From JACCXG01 sp963785755 (lineage in GTDB: Bacteria; Acidobacteriota; Vicinamibacteria; Vicinamibacterales; 2-12-FULL-66-21), in the NCBI GenBank assembly GCA_963785755.1, contig CAWAXG010000002.1, forward strand, positions 248,001 to 312,000: 64,000 nucleotides of DNA. The letters are read 5' to 3'. Under the pieces are notes generated by a model. The model did no database searches. It was not told where the DNA came from and worked only from the letters and a program-made list of their open reading frames with translations. The translations under genes and the position numbers were made by a program. Every line of letters begins with the position of its first letter. The stretch's first letter is position 1. Positions 32,426 to 41,262 of this stretch are shown piece by piece.

Positions 32426-34585
32426 CTACATGACCGTGATGATGTCGACCTCGCCGGCCCGCCGCATGACCCTGACCCCGACATCGTGCGCATGACGTTC
32501 GACCCGCAGATCCACCGTTGCGTTTCCGACGCGAAGATTGCTGATCTGGAACGACTGGATGGATTCGGGCAACGCCGCGCGGGTGAATGCAATCCGCCCC
32601 TCGGTCCCCTCGATCCGGAGTCCGAGTGAGGCCTGAATCAGGAGGTAGACGGCGCCGGCGGCCCAGGACTGAGGAGCGCAGGCCACCGGATAGAGCGTGG
32701 GATGTTCGCCATGCCGGCGATGGAACCCGCAGATGAGCTCGGGAAGCCGATGCAGATCCACGAACTGACTGACGCTGAACATGGCGTCCAGGATCTTCGC
32801 GGCGGCGGCGGTGAAGCCGTAGCGCGCCAGGCCCGCCGCGACCACGGCGTTGTCGTGCGGCCAGACCGACCCGTTGTGGTACGACATCGGGTTGTAGCGG
32901 GCCTGACCCGAGGCGACGGTCCGGATGCCCCATCCGCTGAACGAATCCTCGGCCAGGATCGTTTCGGCGACGCGGCGGGCACGGGCGGGGCTCGCGATGC
33001 CGGCAAACAGGCAGTGGCCAGGATTGGAGCTCCGCACCCGGCACGGCCGCTTGTCCCGGTCGAGCGCGATGGCGTAGGTGCCGAGGTCTTCGCACCAGAA
33101 GGCCTCCTCGAAGCGCGCGCGCAGGCGCTCGGCGCGCTCCTTCCACAGCGCAGCCGTGTCAGTGTCGCCACGCATCGCGGCGAGCCGCGCCGCGCCGGCC
33201 CACGCGCCGAACGCATACCCCTGCACTTCGCAGAGCGCAATCGGCGGCTCGGCCAGGGTGCCATCGGCGTGGAAGACGGAATCCTGTGAATCCTTCCAGC
33301 CCTGCTGGACGAGCCCGGTCGCACTGCGGCGCGCGTATTCGATGAAGCCATCGCCGTCCAGGTCGCCGGAGCGCTCCATCCAGTCCAGCGCCGCGGCAAT
33401 GTGCGGCCACAGTCGATTGACGAAATCCAGATCGGCCGTGCGCTCGACGTAGGCATCGGCGAGCATGACGAACAGCGGCGTGGCGTCGACGGTGCCGTAG
33501 TAGCGCCCGAACGGCACTTCGCCGAGCGCGGGCATCTCTCCGCCGCGCATCTCGTGAAGGATCTTGCCTGGCTGCGCATCCTGCGGGTCGGAGTACGACG
33601 TCGCCTGCGTGCCGGCGAGGAATGACAGCACGCCGCGCGCGATGTCGGGATCCGCCCAGAGCATCTCGAACGCCGTGATGAGACCGTCCCGCCCGAACGG
33701 CGTGCTGAACCACGGGATTCCCGCGTAGGGGTACAGACCCCGCGGCGTCTCGGTCATCATCATTTCGAGATCGGACGTCGAGCGGCGGATCCACCGATCG
33801 AGCCGCTCCTGCACGCTCATCAGGTGGGCCGCCTGCGCCGCGTGGGCGCTGCGCGACTCCCGCGCGCTCCGGCACAGCTCGTCGTAGGACGGCGCGGGTC
33901 TGGAATCCGCTCCGGCCTCGCACGTGATGCTCACCTCCAGGGTCATCGCGGCATGCGGCTCGAGCTCCACCCGGAACGCTGCGATTCCCGGCGCGGCGTG
34001 GACGGGGAGCTGGCTCCAGCGCAGATGCGTTCTCCGCTCCACCCCGTCGAGGCCGACGTAGCGGATGACGCAGTGCGGCTCGAGCAGGTCCGCCAGGCGG
34101 GTGCCGCGGCGTTCGCGCCGGGTGCCCCGCACCTCGAAGATATCCGCGAAGTCCGCGTCGAACCGGATCACCAGCGGCAGCTCGACGCGCTGGAGCGCGA
34201 AATTCGACACCCGGATCCGCTCGACGCAGCCGCCATCGAACAGCAGCCGCGACCGCAGGACGTGGACCTCGCCGTGGCTGAGGACAGTCCGGTCCTCCAC
34301 CCGCACATCGGCGTTGGTCAGATCGGCGGTGAAGACCACGTTGTCCTCGCTGATCGTCGAGCTCAGATGCAGTGGCAGGCCGGCGCCGAGAAGCAGCCCG
34401 AATCGCGAGAGAAAGCGCGTGCCGTCGTGGAACAACCCCTGTTCACCGCCCTCCGCGGGAACCATGTCGCCGCGGTGGTTGAACACGCTGAACGTATCGC
34501 CGAACTTCAGCACCCGCGGCGGGATCGCGGGCCGAGCCTCGGCAACGATTTCGAACTGTTCGGTTACACGTATGACGGGTTGCAT
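32426..34585 (-). CDS. Glycogen-debranching-like enzyme (amylo-alpha-1,6-glucosidase family)
   Basis: 719 residues. The N-terminal beta-sandwich (about 25-220) has the GDE_N signature VLKFGDTFSVFNHRGDM and GLFHDGTRFLSRF; the C-terminal (alpha/alpha)6 barrel includes TPRGLYPYAGIPWFSTPFGRDGL (catalytic-site loop), MRGGEMPALGEVPFGRYYGTVDATPLF, DGDGFIEYARRS and NPMSYHNGSVWPHDNA. Family members hydrolyse alpha-1,6 branch points or related glucans in the cytoplasm. Start ATG 34585 opens the conserved N-terminus. It overlaps the end of the GT4 gene by 22 bases, so both are one operon of storage-sugar metabolism. Confidence 0.92.
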   Translation of the reverse strand: MQPVIRVTEQFEIVAEARPAIPPRVLKFGDTFSVFNHRGDMVPAEGGEQGLFHDGTRFLSRFGLLLGAGLPLHLSSTISEDNVVFTADLTNADVRVEDRTVLSHGEVHVLRSRLLFDGGCVERIRVSNFALQRVELPLVIRFDADFADIFEVRGTRRERRGTRLADLLEPHCVIRYVGLDGVERRTHLRWSQLPVHAAPGIAAFRVELEPHAAMTLEVSITCEAGADSRPAPSYDELCRSARESRSAHAAQAAHLMSVQERLDRWIRRSTSDLEMMMTETPRGLYPYAGIPWFSTPFGRDGLITAFEMLWADPDIARGVLSFLAGTQATSYSDPQDAQPGKILHEMRGGEMPALGEVPFGRYYGTVDATPLFVMLADAYVERTADLDFVNRLWPHIAAALDWMERSGDLDGDGFIEYARRSATGLVQQGWKDSQDSVFHADGTLAEPPIALCEVQGYAFGAWAGAARLAAMRGDTDTAALWKERAERLRARFEEAFWCEDLGTYAIALDRDKRPCRVRSSNPGHCLFAGIASPARARRVAETILAEDSFSGWGIRTVASGQARYNPMSYHNGSVWPHDNAVVAAGLARYGFTAAAAKILDAMFSVSQFVDLHRLPELICGFHRRHGEHPTLYPVACAPQSWAAGAVYLLIQASLGLRIEGTEGRIAFTRAALPESIQSFQISNLRVGNATVDLRVERHAHDVGVRVMRRAGEVDIITVM

Positions 34586-35637
34586 GGCGATTCCGAAAGT
34601 CCGGCGATGGAGTCGCGATTCATGATGACGTAGCGATACAGATCGATGTACTCCGCGGCCATGCGCGCGACCGTGAATCGCTCGTCGAAGGTCAGCCTGC
34701 ACGCCCGCCGATCGATGGTGTCGAGACGATTCACGGCATCGACGGCTTCCTCGACACTGTCCACCACGAATCCCGTCAGCCCGTCGTCGAGAATCTCCGC
34801 GACCGAGCCGGCGCGAAACGCGATCACCGGCGTGCCACAGGCGAGCGCCTCGATCATGACCAGCCCGAACGGCTCCGGCCAGTCGATTGGAAAGAGCAGC
34901 GCGCGGGCGTGGCCGAGGAATTCCCTCTTGCAGTCGTCACCGATCTCGCCGAGGAACTCGACCAGCGGATCGTCGAGCAGTGGCCGGATGTCACGCTCGA
35001 AATAGGCGTGGTCCACGGGATCGACCTTCGCCGCGATGCGAAGCGGCTGGCCGCACGCCCGCGCGATCGCGATCGCCCGATCGACGCGCTTCTCGGGGGA
35101 GATCCGGCCGAGGAAGGCGAGGTAGGAACCAGGACCCGGCATGTACGGGAACGCCTGCGGCGGCAGACCGTGGTTGACCGTGGCCGCCCAGTTTGCGTGC
35201 GGTACCGGCGCCCGCTGCGCGTCCGAAATCGACACTAACGGGATGTCCTGAAACTCGTGGAACAACGGTCCGAGCTCAGGCAGATCGAGACGTCCGTGCA
35301 GAGTCGTGACGTGCGGTGTCGGACAGCGCCGCGCGAGCGGGAAGTGCAGCGGCGCGATGTGAAAGTGGATGACGTCGAAGTCACTCGCACGCCGCATCAC
35401 CTGCTCGAGCATGAGCACGTGCGGCGTGACCGGGTCCCGACAGCCGCTGAGCCGCAGGGCCGCGGGAGTGGCCCGGACGAGGCGAGCGGAGGTCCGGGAG
35501 TCTCCAGACGCGAACAGCGTGACGTCATGACCCTGACGTACGAGCTCCTCGGTGAGATTCGACACAACGCGTTCGGTTCCACCGTACAGCTTCGGTGGAA
35601 CGGACTCCATCAATGGGGCGACTTGGGCAATCCTCAT
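34564..35637 (-). CDS. Family 4 glycosyltransferase
   Basis: 357 residues, GT-B fold. N-terminal IAQVAPLMESVPPKLYGGTERVVSNL is the typical glycine-rich acceptor loop; the donor half starts SYLAFLGRISPEKRVDRAI and has the EX7E motif in DWPEPFGLVMIEALACGTPVI. It transfers a nucleotide-activated sugar with retention; the sequence resembles the group that sits with trehalose, glycogen and GDE-type genes. It is first in an operon with the debranching enzyme. The upstream spacer (35638-35912) contains a direct repeat GGTCGAT(C)AGGGGTA at 35639 and 35655 near a possible TATACC promoter box, otherwise nothing I recognise. Confidence 0.92.
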   Translation of the reverse strand: MRIAQVAPLMESVPPKLYGGTERVVSNLTEELVRQGHDVTLFASGDSRTSARLVRATPAALRLSGCRDPVTPHVLMLEQVMRRASDFDVIHFHIAPLHFPLARRCPTPHVTTLHGRLDLPELGPLFHEFQDIPLVSISDAQRAPVPHANWAATVNHGLPPQAFPYMPGPGSYLAFLGRISPEKRVDRAIAIARACGQPLRIAAKVDPVDHAYFERDIRPLLDDPLVEFLGEIGDDCKREFLGHARALLFPIDWPEPFGLVMIEALACGTPVIAFRAGSVAEILDDGLTGFVVDSVEEAVDAVNRLDTIDRRACRLTFDERFTVARMAAEYIDLYRYVIMNRDSIAGLSESPCNPSYV

Positions 35638-35912
35638 GGTCGATCAGGGGTATATGGTCGATAGGGGTAAATGAAAGTTTCGATATCGCGAACGGGGAGC
35701 GCCGGAGTGTCCGGACCTCGGCAATTGAGCACCGTCCCGTGAAGGGCCGGTGCCGAGGCCATCGCAGGGTGCAGAAGATCCAATCCTAGTCACGAGCCGC
35801 GGTCGAAGACAACCTCCGCCCACCGCCAGCCATCAACAACGAAGAGCTCGAGCGAATCGAAGAACCGGTGAGCTGGGTAACTCGGCCTGAAGCGCCCAGC
35901 CTCAACCGTGCC

Positions 35913-36320
35913 TCAGGCGCTGGCGCGCCGGCGGCGGCGCGTTGCGGCGCTTCGCGCCTGCTTCGAGAGCGCTTGCCGGGACACCGTCGACCGTGGCTCC
36001 TTCTTCAGCGCGCGCAGCGTAGCGCGGGCACGCTTGGGTGATGTCTTTCTGCGCCCTGACTGACCGGCGCGGTAGGCGCGGCTCGCGCTCTTGCGCGTGC
36101 GCGCGGACGCCTGACCGCGTTTCGGCGGCGGCAGCTTGACCCCGGCGCGACGGGCCTTCGACAATCCGATCGCGATCGCCTGCTTCGCCGAGCGCGCGCC
36201 GTGTTTGCCTTCCCGGACGTGTTCGATCTCTTCGTGCACGAACTCGCCAGCTTGCGTCGTCGGCGACTTGCCTTCCCGTTTCAGCTTTCGCGCCCGTTCT
36301 ATTGTTCTCCGCTCTGGCAT
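35913..36320 (-). CDS. DUF6496-like basic protein
   Basis: 135 residues, very rich in Arg, Lys and Ala, no hydrophobic segment. The N-terminal 60 residues (MPERRTIERARKLKREGKSP, GEFVHEEIEHVREGKHGA, SAKQAIAIGLSKARRAG) match the small conserved domain called DUF6496. The C-terminal tail is low-complexity KRARAT/ARTRKSASRAYR, suggesting nucleic acid binding. Function unknown. Start ATG 36320 has GAGGTGG upstream; a longer start would add 13 residues. It stands alone. Confidence 0.85.
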   Translation of the reverse strand: MPERRTIERARKLKREGKSPTTQAGEFVHEEIEHVREGKHGARSAKQAIAIGLSKARRAGVKLPPPKRGQASARTRKSASRAYRAGQSGRRKTSPKRARATLRALKKEPRSTVSRQALSKQARSAATRRRRRASA

Positions 36321-36449
36321 GGGCCACCTCGTCAAAACCGTTTGTTTTGTGAGATGCACGGACGCTGCCAGAGCTGACGCCGACGCCGTGCTCGAGCTCG
36401 GTGTTCCGGTTCAGGTGATGGATGGATCTTCTTCTTCCGCCTGACGGTT

Positions 36450-36553
36450 CTTCCGCCTGAAGGCGGAAGCCACGCCCGGTGATCTGGGCCGGTGACCTGG
36501 ACCGTGCTGATGCGTGCCTCGTTGATGCGTGGCTTCCACCTTTTAGGTGGAAG
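36450..36553. repeat. REPIN-like element: two facing hairpins
   Basis: Hairpin 1 is CTTCCGCCT/AGGCGGAAG (36450-36469); hairpin 2 is CTTCCACCT/AGGTGGAAG (36533-36553). Outward of each is CCACGC (36470) and GCGTGG (36527), which are complementary, so the whole element is itself an inverted pair of two REP-like hairpins with a 51-base loop. It lies between the DUF6496 gene and the stop of ADOP E. No RAYT-type transposase is visible in the window. Confidence 0.75.
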
Positions 36554-36565
36554 GATCCGGAGGCG

Positions 36566-39253
36566 CTACTCCTGCTTCAACGCAATGAGCGGATCGACGC
36601 GGGCCGCGCGGAGGGCGGGCACCAGGATGGCGAGCAGCGCGACAGAGACCAGGAACGCGGCCGCAAGCGTGAACGACACCGGATCGCGCGCGTCGATCCC
36701 GAAGAGCAAGGACGCGAGGAACCGCGTTCCGGCGAAGGCGACGCCGAGCCCGGCCACGATTCCGACGGCAACGGGTATCAGGCCTTGCCGCATGACCAGC
36801 GCGATGACCGCACGCGCCGGGGCGCCGAGGGATCGACGGATGCCGATCTCGGTCGTCCGTTCCGTGACGAAGTATCCAAGGACGCCATACAGGCCGACCG
36901 CGGCGAGGACCAGCGCGAGGATGCCGAACATGCTGAACAGCATGGCGCCAAGGCGGTACGGCAGCACGTCCGCGCGAACTTCCTCAGCGAGCGGTTGGAC
37001 GAACGCGTATGGCAGGTCAGGGCGCAGGCCCTGGAGCGCGGCGCGGACTGCCGTGGCGTCGGTGTATGGGTCGCCGTGCGTGCGGACCACGAGCTTCGGA
37101 ATACCGAACGGAACGGCGTTCGGAATCTGCGCCCGAGGCCGGAACAACGTTGGTCTCGTCTCGCCGTCGAGATACCGTTCACGCTGCGTCGCCGCAACGC
37201 CGACGATCCGCGTACAGCCGCCGTTTCTCACCTGCCGGTTGAACGGGACGCAGAGCCCGACGGGATTGCCATTGTCCACAAGCAATCGCGCCAGCTCCTC
37301 GTTCACCACAGCGACCTGTTCGCGTTCGTTCGTGTCGGCGGCGTTGATGTCGCGGCCGTGCAACAGAGGCGTGCCGACGGTTGCGAAATAACCCGGCCCG
37401 ACCAGATTCAGGCAGGCGCCTTTGCTCAAATCAGGCTTCTCTTCACCTGGCCGAATCCAGGGAACCGGACTGCACAGTCCGCTGAATGGCTCGAAATGAA
37501 CGATCGACGCGCGCTGCACCACCGGCACATTCGACAATCGTGACAGGGCGACCTCGTAGAACTCCTCCCGCGCCTCCGGCGGAAACGCGTTGCGCTTCAG
37601 ATCAACGGTCGCGACCAGCAGACGGTCCACGTCAACGCCGCTGTCGATTGCGGTCGCCAGGTGCAGCGACCGCACGAACAGGCTGGCGCCGACGAGCAGC
37701 GCGAGCGACAGCGAGATCTGCACGACGACCAGCGCTTTCCGGGCGAACGTGCGCGTACGGGCGCCGGTCGTGCGTGATTCCCTGAGCGCCTGGACCGGAT
37801 CGACGGCGACGGCCCGCAAGGCCGGCAGGATGCCGAACAGCAGGCCGGTGACGAGCGAGACGCCGAGGGTGAATACGAGCAGTCGCCCGTCGAGGCGGCC
37901 GGCCGAGGGCGGCAGTGCGAACTGCTGCATCAGCCGCATGGCCCATTGCGCCACCAGCACGCCCGCGGCGCCGCCGATGAGCGCCAGCACTGCGCTTTCG
38001 GTGAGATGCTGCCTGGCGACACGCCACGGCCCTGCACCCAACGACAGTCGCACGGCCAGCTCACGGCGCCGCGACAGCGCGCGGGCGAGCAGCAGGTTCG
38101 CCACGTTCGCACAGGCGATCAACAGGACGAACGAAGCGACAACCGTGAGCCATAGTGCCAGGTTCATGGCGCGGGCCCCCGGCGCGGACGCCAGGACCAG
38201 CGGCGCCGTTCGGATTCCGGGCGTCGGATCGAGCCTCTGATTCCCCTCCGCGGCACGCGCCAGCGCGCGCGCCGCCTGGCCTTCAGCCGCCTCCTCGCCC
38301 GCAGCCGTCAACCGGGCAACGTAATGCGCGAAGATCGCATTGGGACTGAAGCGCCAGTCTCCGGGCGTGTCGTAGCCATGAACTCCCAGGCGCGCAGCCA
38401 TTGACGATGGCAGCCAGACATCCACCGGGTCCGGATCGATTCCGTCGAAGCCCTTTGGCGTGACGCCGATGATCTCCATCGGGACACCGTTCAAGAGCAG
38501 CGTCTTGCCCAGGACGTCGCTCAAACCGCCGAACCGCGCCTGCCACATCGCGTGGCTGATCAGAGCCACGGGGTGCGCGCCGGGAACACGATCCTCCTCG
38601 ACCAGGAACAGCCGGCCGAGCGCCGGTCGAACGCCGAGGAGATGTAGGAACTCCTGCGAGACCACGCTGGCGCGCACCTGTTCCGCGGCGGCCCCGCGGC
38701 CGAGGTCAATCATTTCGGCACGGATGTACGCGGCAACCCCCGAAAACGCAGGCGCGTGCTCGCGCATCGCCTGATAGTCCGCCCACGATCCAGGGCCGCC
38801 ACCTGGCGATTGCATGCCGCCGGCATCGCGAATGATGAACACGCGGCGAAGCGATCCTGGATCCGTGACGCCTTCAGGCGCGCGCACGAAAAGCGCGTCG
38901 ACGACGCTGAAGACCGCGGTCGTGCCGCCAATGCCGAGGGCAAGCGTCGCGACGACGGCGGCGCCGAACGCCGGCTTCTTGCGGAGCATGCGGCCGGCAA
39001 ACCTCACGTCCTGCCACACGCTGTCGGCGAGCGATTCCCAGCCGACGTCGCGAACGCGATCCTTGACCGCGTCCACACTTCCCATCTCGGCGCGAACCGC
39101 GCGGATTGCGTCCTCACGCCCCATTCCCTCCGCCATCCTCTGCGCCGCTGCGGCTTCAACGTATTCGCGCAGCTCGTCGTCGAGGTCCTGCTCCACGCGC
39201 GCGCGTCGAACCAGCGCGCGAAACCCTCCGGCGAGGCGGCTGAAGAGAGCCAT
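36566..39253 (-). CDS. ADOP family permease E
   Basis: 895 residues. Prefix helix (VEQDLDDELREYVEAAAAQRM, about 20-40), TM1 (VVATLALGIGGTTAVFSVV), the MacB-like periplasmic domain, a middle block (LLIACANVANLLLARALSRR, ELAVRLSLGAGPWRV), second periplasmic domain, and C-terminal block with TTEIGIRRSLGAPARA; the end is DPLIALKQE. The start ATG shares a base with the PadR stop (TGATG), so the two are translationally coupled. Partner ATPase and substrate are not identifiable. The 3' end adjoins the REPIN-like element. Confidence 0.94.
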   Translation of the reverse strand: MALFSRLAGGFRALVRRARVEQDLDDELREYVEAAAAQRMAEGMGREDAIRAVRAEMGSVDAVKDRVRDVGWESLADSVWQDVRFAGRMLRKKPAFGAAVVATLALGIGGTTAVFSVVDALFVRAPEGVTDPGSLRRVFIIRDAGGMQSPGGGPGSWADYQAMREHAPAFSGVAAYIRAEMIDLGRGAAAEQVRASVVSQEFLHLLGVRPALGRLFLVEEDRVPGAHPVALISHAMWQARFGGLSDVLGKTLLLNGVPMEIIGVTPKGFDGIDPDPVDVWLPSSMAARLGVHGYDTPGDWRFSPNAIFAHYVARLTAAGEEAAEGQAARALARAAEGNQRLDPTPGIRTAPLVLASAPGARAMNLALWLTVVASFVLLIACANVANLLLARALSRRRELAVRLSLGAGPWRVARQHLTESAVLALIGGAAGVLVAQWAMRLMQQFALPPSAGRLDGRLLVFTLGVSLVTGLLFGILPALRAVAVDPVQALRESRTTGARTRTFARKALVVVQISLSLALLVGASLFVRSLHLATAIDSGVDVDRLLVATVDLKRNAFPPEAREEFYEVALSRLSNVPVVQRASIVHFEPFSGLCSPVPWIRPGEEKPDLSKGACLNLVGPGYFATVGTPLLHGRDINAADTNEREQVAVVNEELARLLVDNGNPVGLCVPFNRQVRNGGCTRIVGVAATQRERYLDGETRPTLFRPRAQIPNAVPFGIPKLVVRTHGDPYTDATAVRAALQGLRPDLPYAFVQPLAEEVRADVLPYRLGAMLFSMFGILALVLAAVGLYGVLGYFVTERTTEIGIRRSLGAPARAVIALVMRQGLIPVAVGIVAGLGVAFAGTRFLASLLFGIDARDPVSFTLAAAFLVSVALLAILVPALRAARVDPLIALKQE

Positions 39254-39603
39254 CAGATTTCTCCGAGCGATGCCTGAAGAATCCTCGTGATCGCGGCGGT
39301 CTGCACTTCCCAGTCGCGCGCCTCGCGCTTGAACGTCGCGCGGCCCTGCGGCGTGAGCTTGTAATATTTCGCGCGCCGGTTGTTCACGGTGACCTGCCAG
39401 TCCCCTTCGATCAGGCCGTCCCGCTCGAGCCGGCGCAGCGCCGGGAACAGCGAGCCGGCATTCACCTGGAACACTCCTTTGCTGATCTGCTCCAGCCGGA
39501 CGCCGATGCCATAGCCGTGCATGGGCTCCAGCGCCAGCGTCTTCAGAATCAGCATGTGCAGCGTCCCCTGCACCAGATCGCTCGGTTTCGCGTTTCCCGC
39601 CAA
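39253..39603 (-). CDS. PadR family transcriptional regulator (with ADOP E)
   Basis: 116 residues: DLVQGTLHMLILKTLALEPMHGYGIGVRLEQ, VNAGSLFPALRRLERDGLIEGDW and RRAKYYKLTPQGRATFKREARDWEVQTAAI, the complete winged helix plus dimerisation helix. It overlaps ADOP E by one base. A long TCTAGA-based dyad covering the promoter lies 20-66 bases upstream, so it is probably autorepressed. Confidence 0.94.
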   Translation of the reverse strand: MAGNAKPSDLVQGTLHMLILKTLALEPMHGYGIGVRLEQISKGVFQVNAGSLFPALRRLERDGLIEGDWQVTVNNRRAKYYKLTPQGRATFKREARDWEVQTAAITRILQASLGEI

Positions 39604-39622
39604 GGCCCGCCTCCCTCATCTA

Positions 39623-39669
39623 GTCAATCTAGACGAGAGTCAGAATACGCCTCTTATCTAGATTGTCAA
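39623..39669 (-). promoter_or_regulatory. Promoter and operator of the PadR/ADOP E operon
   Basis: On the minus strand TTGACA (39664-39669) and TATTCT (39642-39647) are 16 bases apart. Two TCTAGA palindromes (39628-39633 and 39657-39662) are the centres of facing 17-base arms, GTCAATCTAGACGAGAG and GACAATCTAGATAAGAG, with three mismatches. The arms cover both promoter boxes. A GGAGG (minus strand, near 39610) gives this operon a normal ribosome site. Confidence 0.72.
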
Positions 39670-39804
39670 GAGGAGAGAATGCGCAGGTCGACGCTGACTC
39701 GTCGGTGGCGTCGGAACCGGCAACGGTTCAGCCGGTCGAACATCACCAGGCGGCACGATGCCCGGCGGGAAAGGTCGGTTGGAAAAACCTGAGGTCCCAT
39801 GCGT

Positions 39805-39825
39805 CACGTTTTTCGGGATAACGTG
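39805..39825. promoter_or_regulatory. Dyad upstream of the sigma/PheRS-like fusion gene
   Basis: CACGTT (39805-39810) and AACGTG (39820-39825) are perfect 6-base arms around TTTCGGGAT, ending 31 bases before the start codon. Just upstream is GGAAAAACC (39781-39789) and a CGTC at 39802, which loosely resemble ECF-type -35 and -10 elements but with a short spacing. Either could be an autoregulatory element; evidence is weak. Confidence 0.3.
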
Positions 39826-39856
39826 TCTTACTACTGACGGCGGGTAGAACACGAAC

Positions 39857-41116
39857 GTGGAAGATCTGAACGATCTCGTCCTCCGGGCCCGCGCAGGCGA
39901 CGTCGAGGCTTTCGGCCGCCTGGTACGAAGCACCCAGTCGATGGCGTACACCGTCGCCAGGGGAGCGCTGCGCAATCCGGCGATGGCCGAGGATGCGGCG
40001 CAAGAGGCCTACCTGAGGGCTTTCCGGCGGCTCCCGGAACTGGACGAGCCGGCTGCCTTCGCGGGCTGGCTCCGCCGGATCGTCGTGACCGTCGCCTTGA
40101 ACATGCGACGGGCCCAACGCATGACCCTGCTCCGGCTCGACGACATGCCGGAAGTGCCGATCCTGGACGAGGCGGAGACGAGCTGGAGCGAGCGGCAGCG
40201 CCGCCGGCTCGCTGGCGCGCTGCTGACGCTGACCAGCGAGGATCGCCAGGTGTGCGATCGGCGATATCACGGCGGCTGGAGCACGGCCCGTCTCGCGAAA
40301 CACGCCGGCGTGGATGAACCGGCGATGCGGAAACGTCTGCAGCGCATCCGCGACAGATTGCGCAAGGAGATCGAAGTGCAGGAACAGCGTGCCATCCGTT
40401 CGGACGAGATTCGGCCGGATTTCCCGGCCAAGGTGCTGGAATTGCTCGCCAGGCCACAGTTGACGAGCCTCCCGGAGAACCCGGTCGGCAGCACATTGGA
40501 GACGCTTCGACGGGCCTTCCCCGGCTTCACCGAAGTGGAGCTCCCGGAGATCGTCGATTTCGCCGACGCGCGCAAGACGATCGGTGACGATGCCCTCTAC
40601 GTGGATCCGATGGAGCTGCATCGGCTCGACAGCGAGCGCATCCTGCGGTACGACCTCACGCTGCCGCTCCTGATGACGATTCGCTATGAGGGACGGCCGC
40701 TGCGAATCTTTTCAGCGGGCAAGGCGTACCGGATGTGCGAGCTGGACGCAACGCACCTCGACGCATTCCATCAGGCGGAGATGCTCTACGTGGACGAGCG
40801 GCGTGTGCTCGATCCCTGGCAGATCACCGCCCAGATCCTGCAGGCCGTCGACCGCTTGTTTCCAGGCCGGTCGGTGAAGATCGTGCCGACGCAGTACACG
40901 ATGTGCACGCAATCGTGGGAGCTGGAAATCGAACAGGATGGGCGCTGGTACGAGGTCCTGGCGTGGGGCGTCTTCACCGACAAGATCGTGAAACATCTCG
41001 GGGCGGATCCGAAGATTCACACGGCTGTCGGCATCGGCTGCGGACTCGAACGGCTGGCAATGCTTCGCTACGGGATCGACGACATCCGGAAGATCGACGT
41101 CTCGAGCGTCGCCTGA
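39857..41116 (+). CDS. Fusion of an ECF-type sigma factor with a PheRS alpha-like class II synthetase domain
   Basis: 419 residues in one uninterrupted frame. Residues 1-90 are sigma region 2 (NPAMAEDAAQEAYLRAFRRL; FAGWLRRIVVTVALNMRR). Residues 112-172 are region 4 with a helix-turn-helix (WSTARLAKHAGVDEPAMRKR). Residues 180-419 align along their whole length with the catalytic core of phenylalanyl-tRNA synthetase alpha: motif 1 Pro230 (ELPEIVDF), motif 2 Arg292 (RIFSAGKAYR), the FHQxE amino-acid contact (DATHLDAFHQAEM), WYEVLAWGVF, and motif 3 Arg399 (GIGCGLERLAMLRYGIDDIR). The PheS tRNA-binding coiled coil is absent and the pocket differs: the HTSxxQ-like segment reads LRYDLTLPLL, and the FPF region reads YTMC. 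This suggests a sigma factor with a ligand- or ATP-binding sensor made from a synthetase. Start GTG 39857 opens at the usual region 2 boundary. It is monocistronic, between PadR/ADOP modules. I know of no characterised protein of this type. Confidence 0.9.
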   Translation: MEDLNDLVLRARAGDVEAFGRLVRSTQSMAYTVARGALRNPAMAEDAAQEAYLRAFRRLPELDEPAAFAGWLRRIVVTVALNMRRAQRMTLLRLDDMPEVPILDEAETSWSERQRRRLAGALLTLTSEDRQVCDRRYHGGWSTARLAKHAGVDEPAMRKRLQRIRDRLRKEIEVQEQRAIRSDEIRPDFPAKVLELLARPQLTSLPENPVGSTLETLRRAFPGFTEVELPEIVDFADARKTIGDDALYVDPMELHRLDSERILRYDLTLPLLMTIRYEGRPLRIFSAGKAYRMCELDATHLDAFHQAEMLYVDERRVLDPWQITAQILQAVDRLFPGRSVKIVPTQYTMCTQSWELEIEQDGRWYEVLAWGVFTDKIVKHLGADPKIHTAVGIGCGLERLAMLRYGIDDIRKIDVSSVA

Positions 41117-41146
41117 CGTTGCGATTTTAAGTGCAGGTGTCTTTAG

Positions 41147-41239
41147 TCAACTTCCAACCTCCAACCTCCAACTTCCAAAGCAATCTCGGTCGATCGAATT
41201 TGCGCGCCTTGGAAGTTGGAGATTGGGAGTTGGGAGTTT
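41147..41239. repeat. Word repeat family B, copy B2
   Basis: The left arm is CAACTTCCAACCTCCAACCT through CCAACTTCCAAAGCA; the right arm is GCGCCTTGGAAGTTGGAGAT then TGGGAGTTGGGAG. The loop is only about 22 bases. Same arm ends as copy B1. It sits 30 bases after the fusion gene and before the stop of the next, convergent gene. Confidence 0.8.
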
Positions 41240-41262
41240 TCAATGCGCGGTTTTCACCCTGG

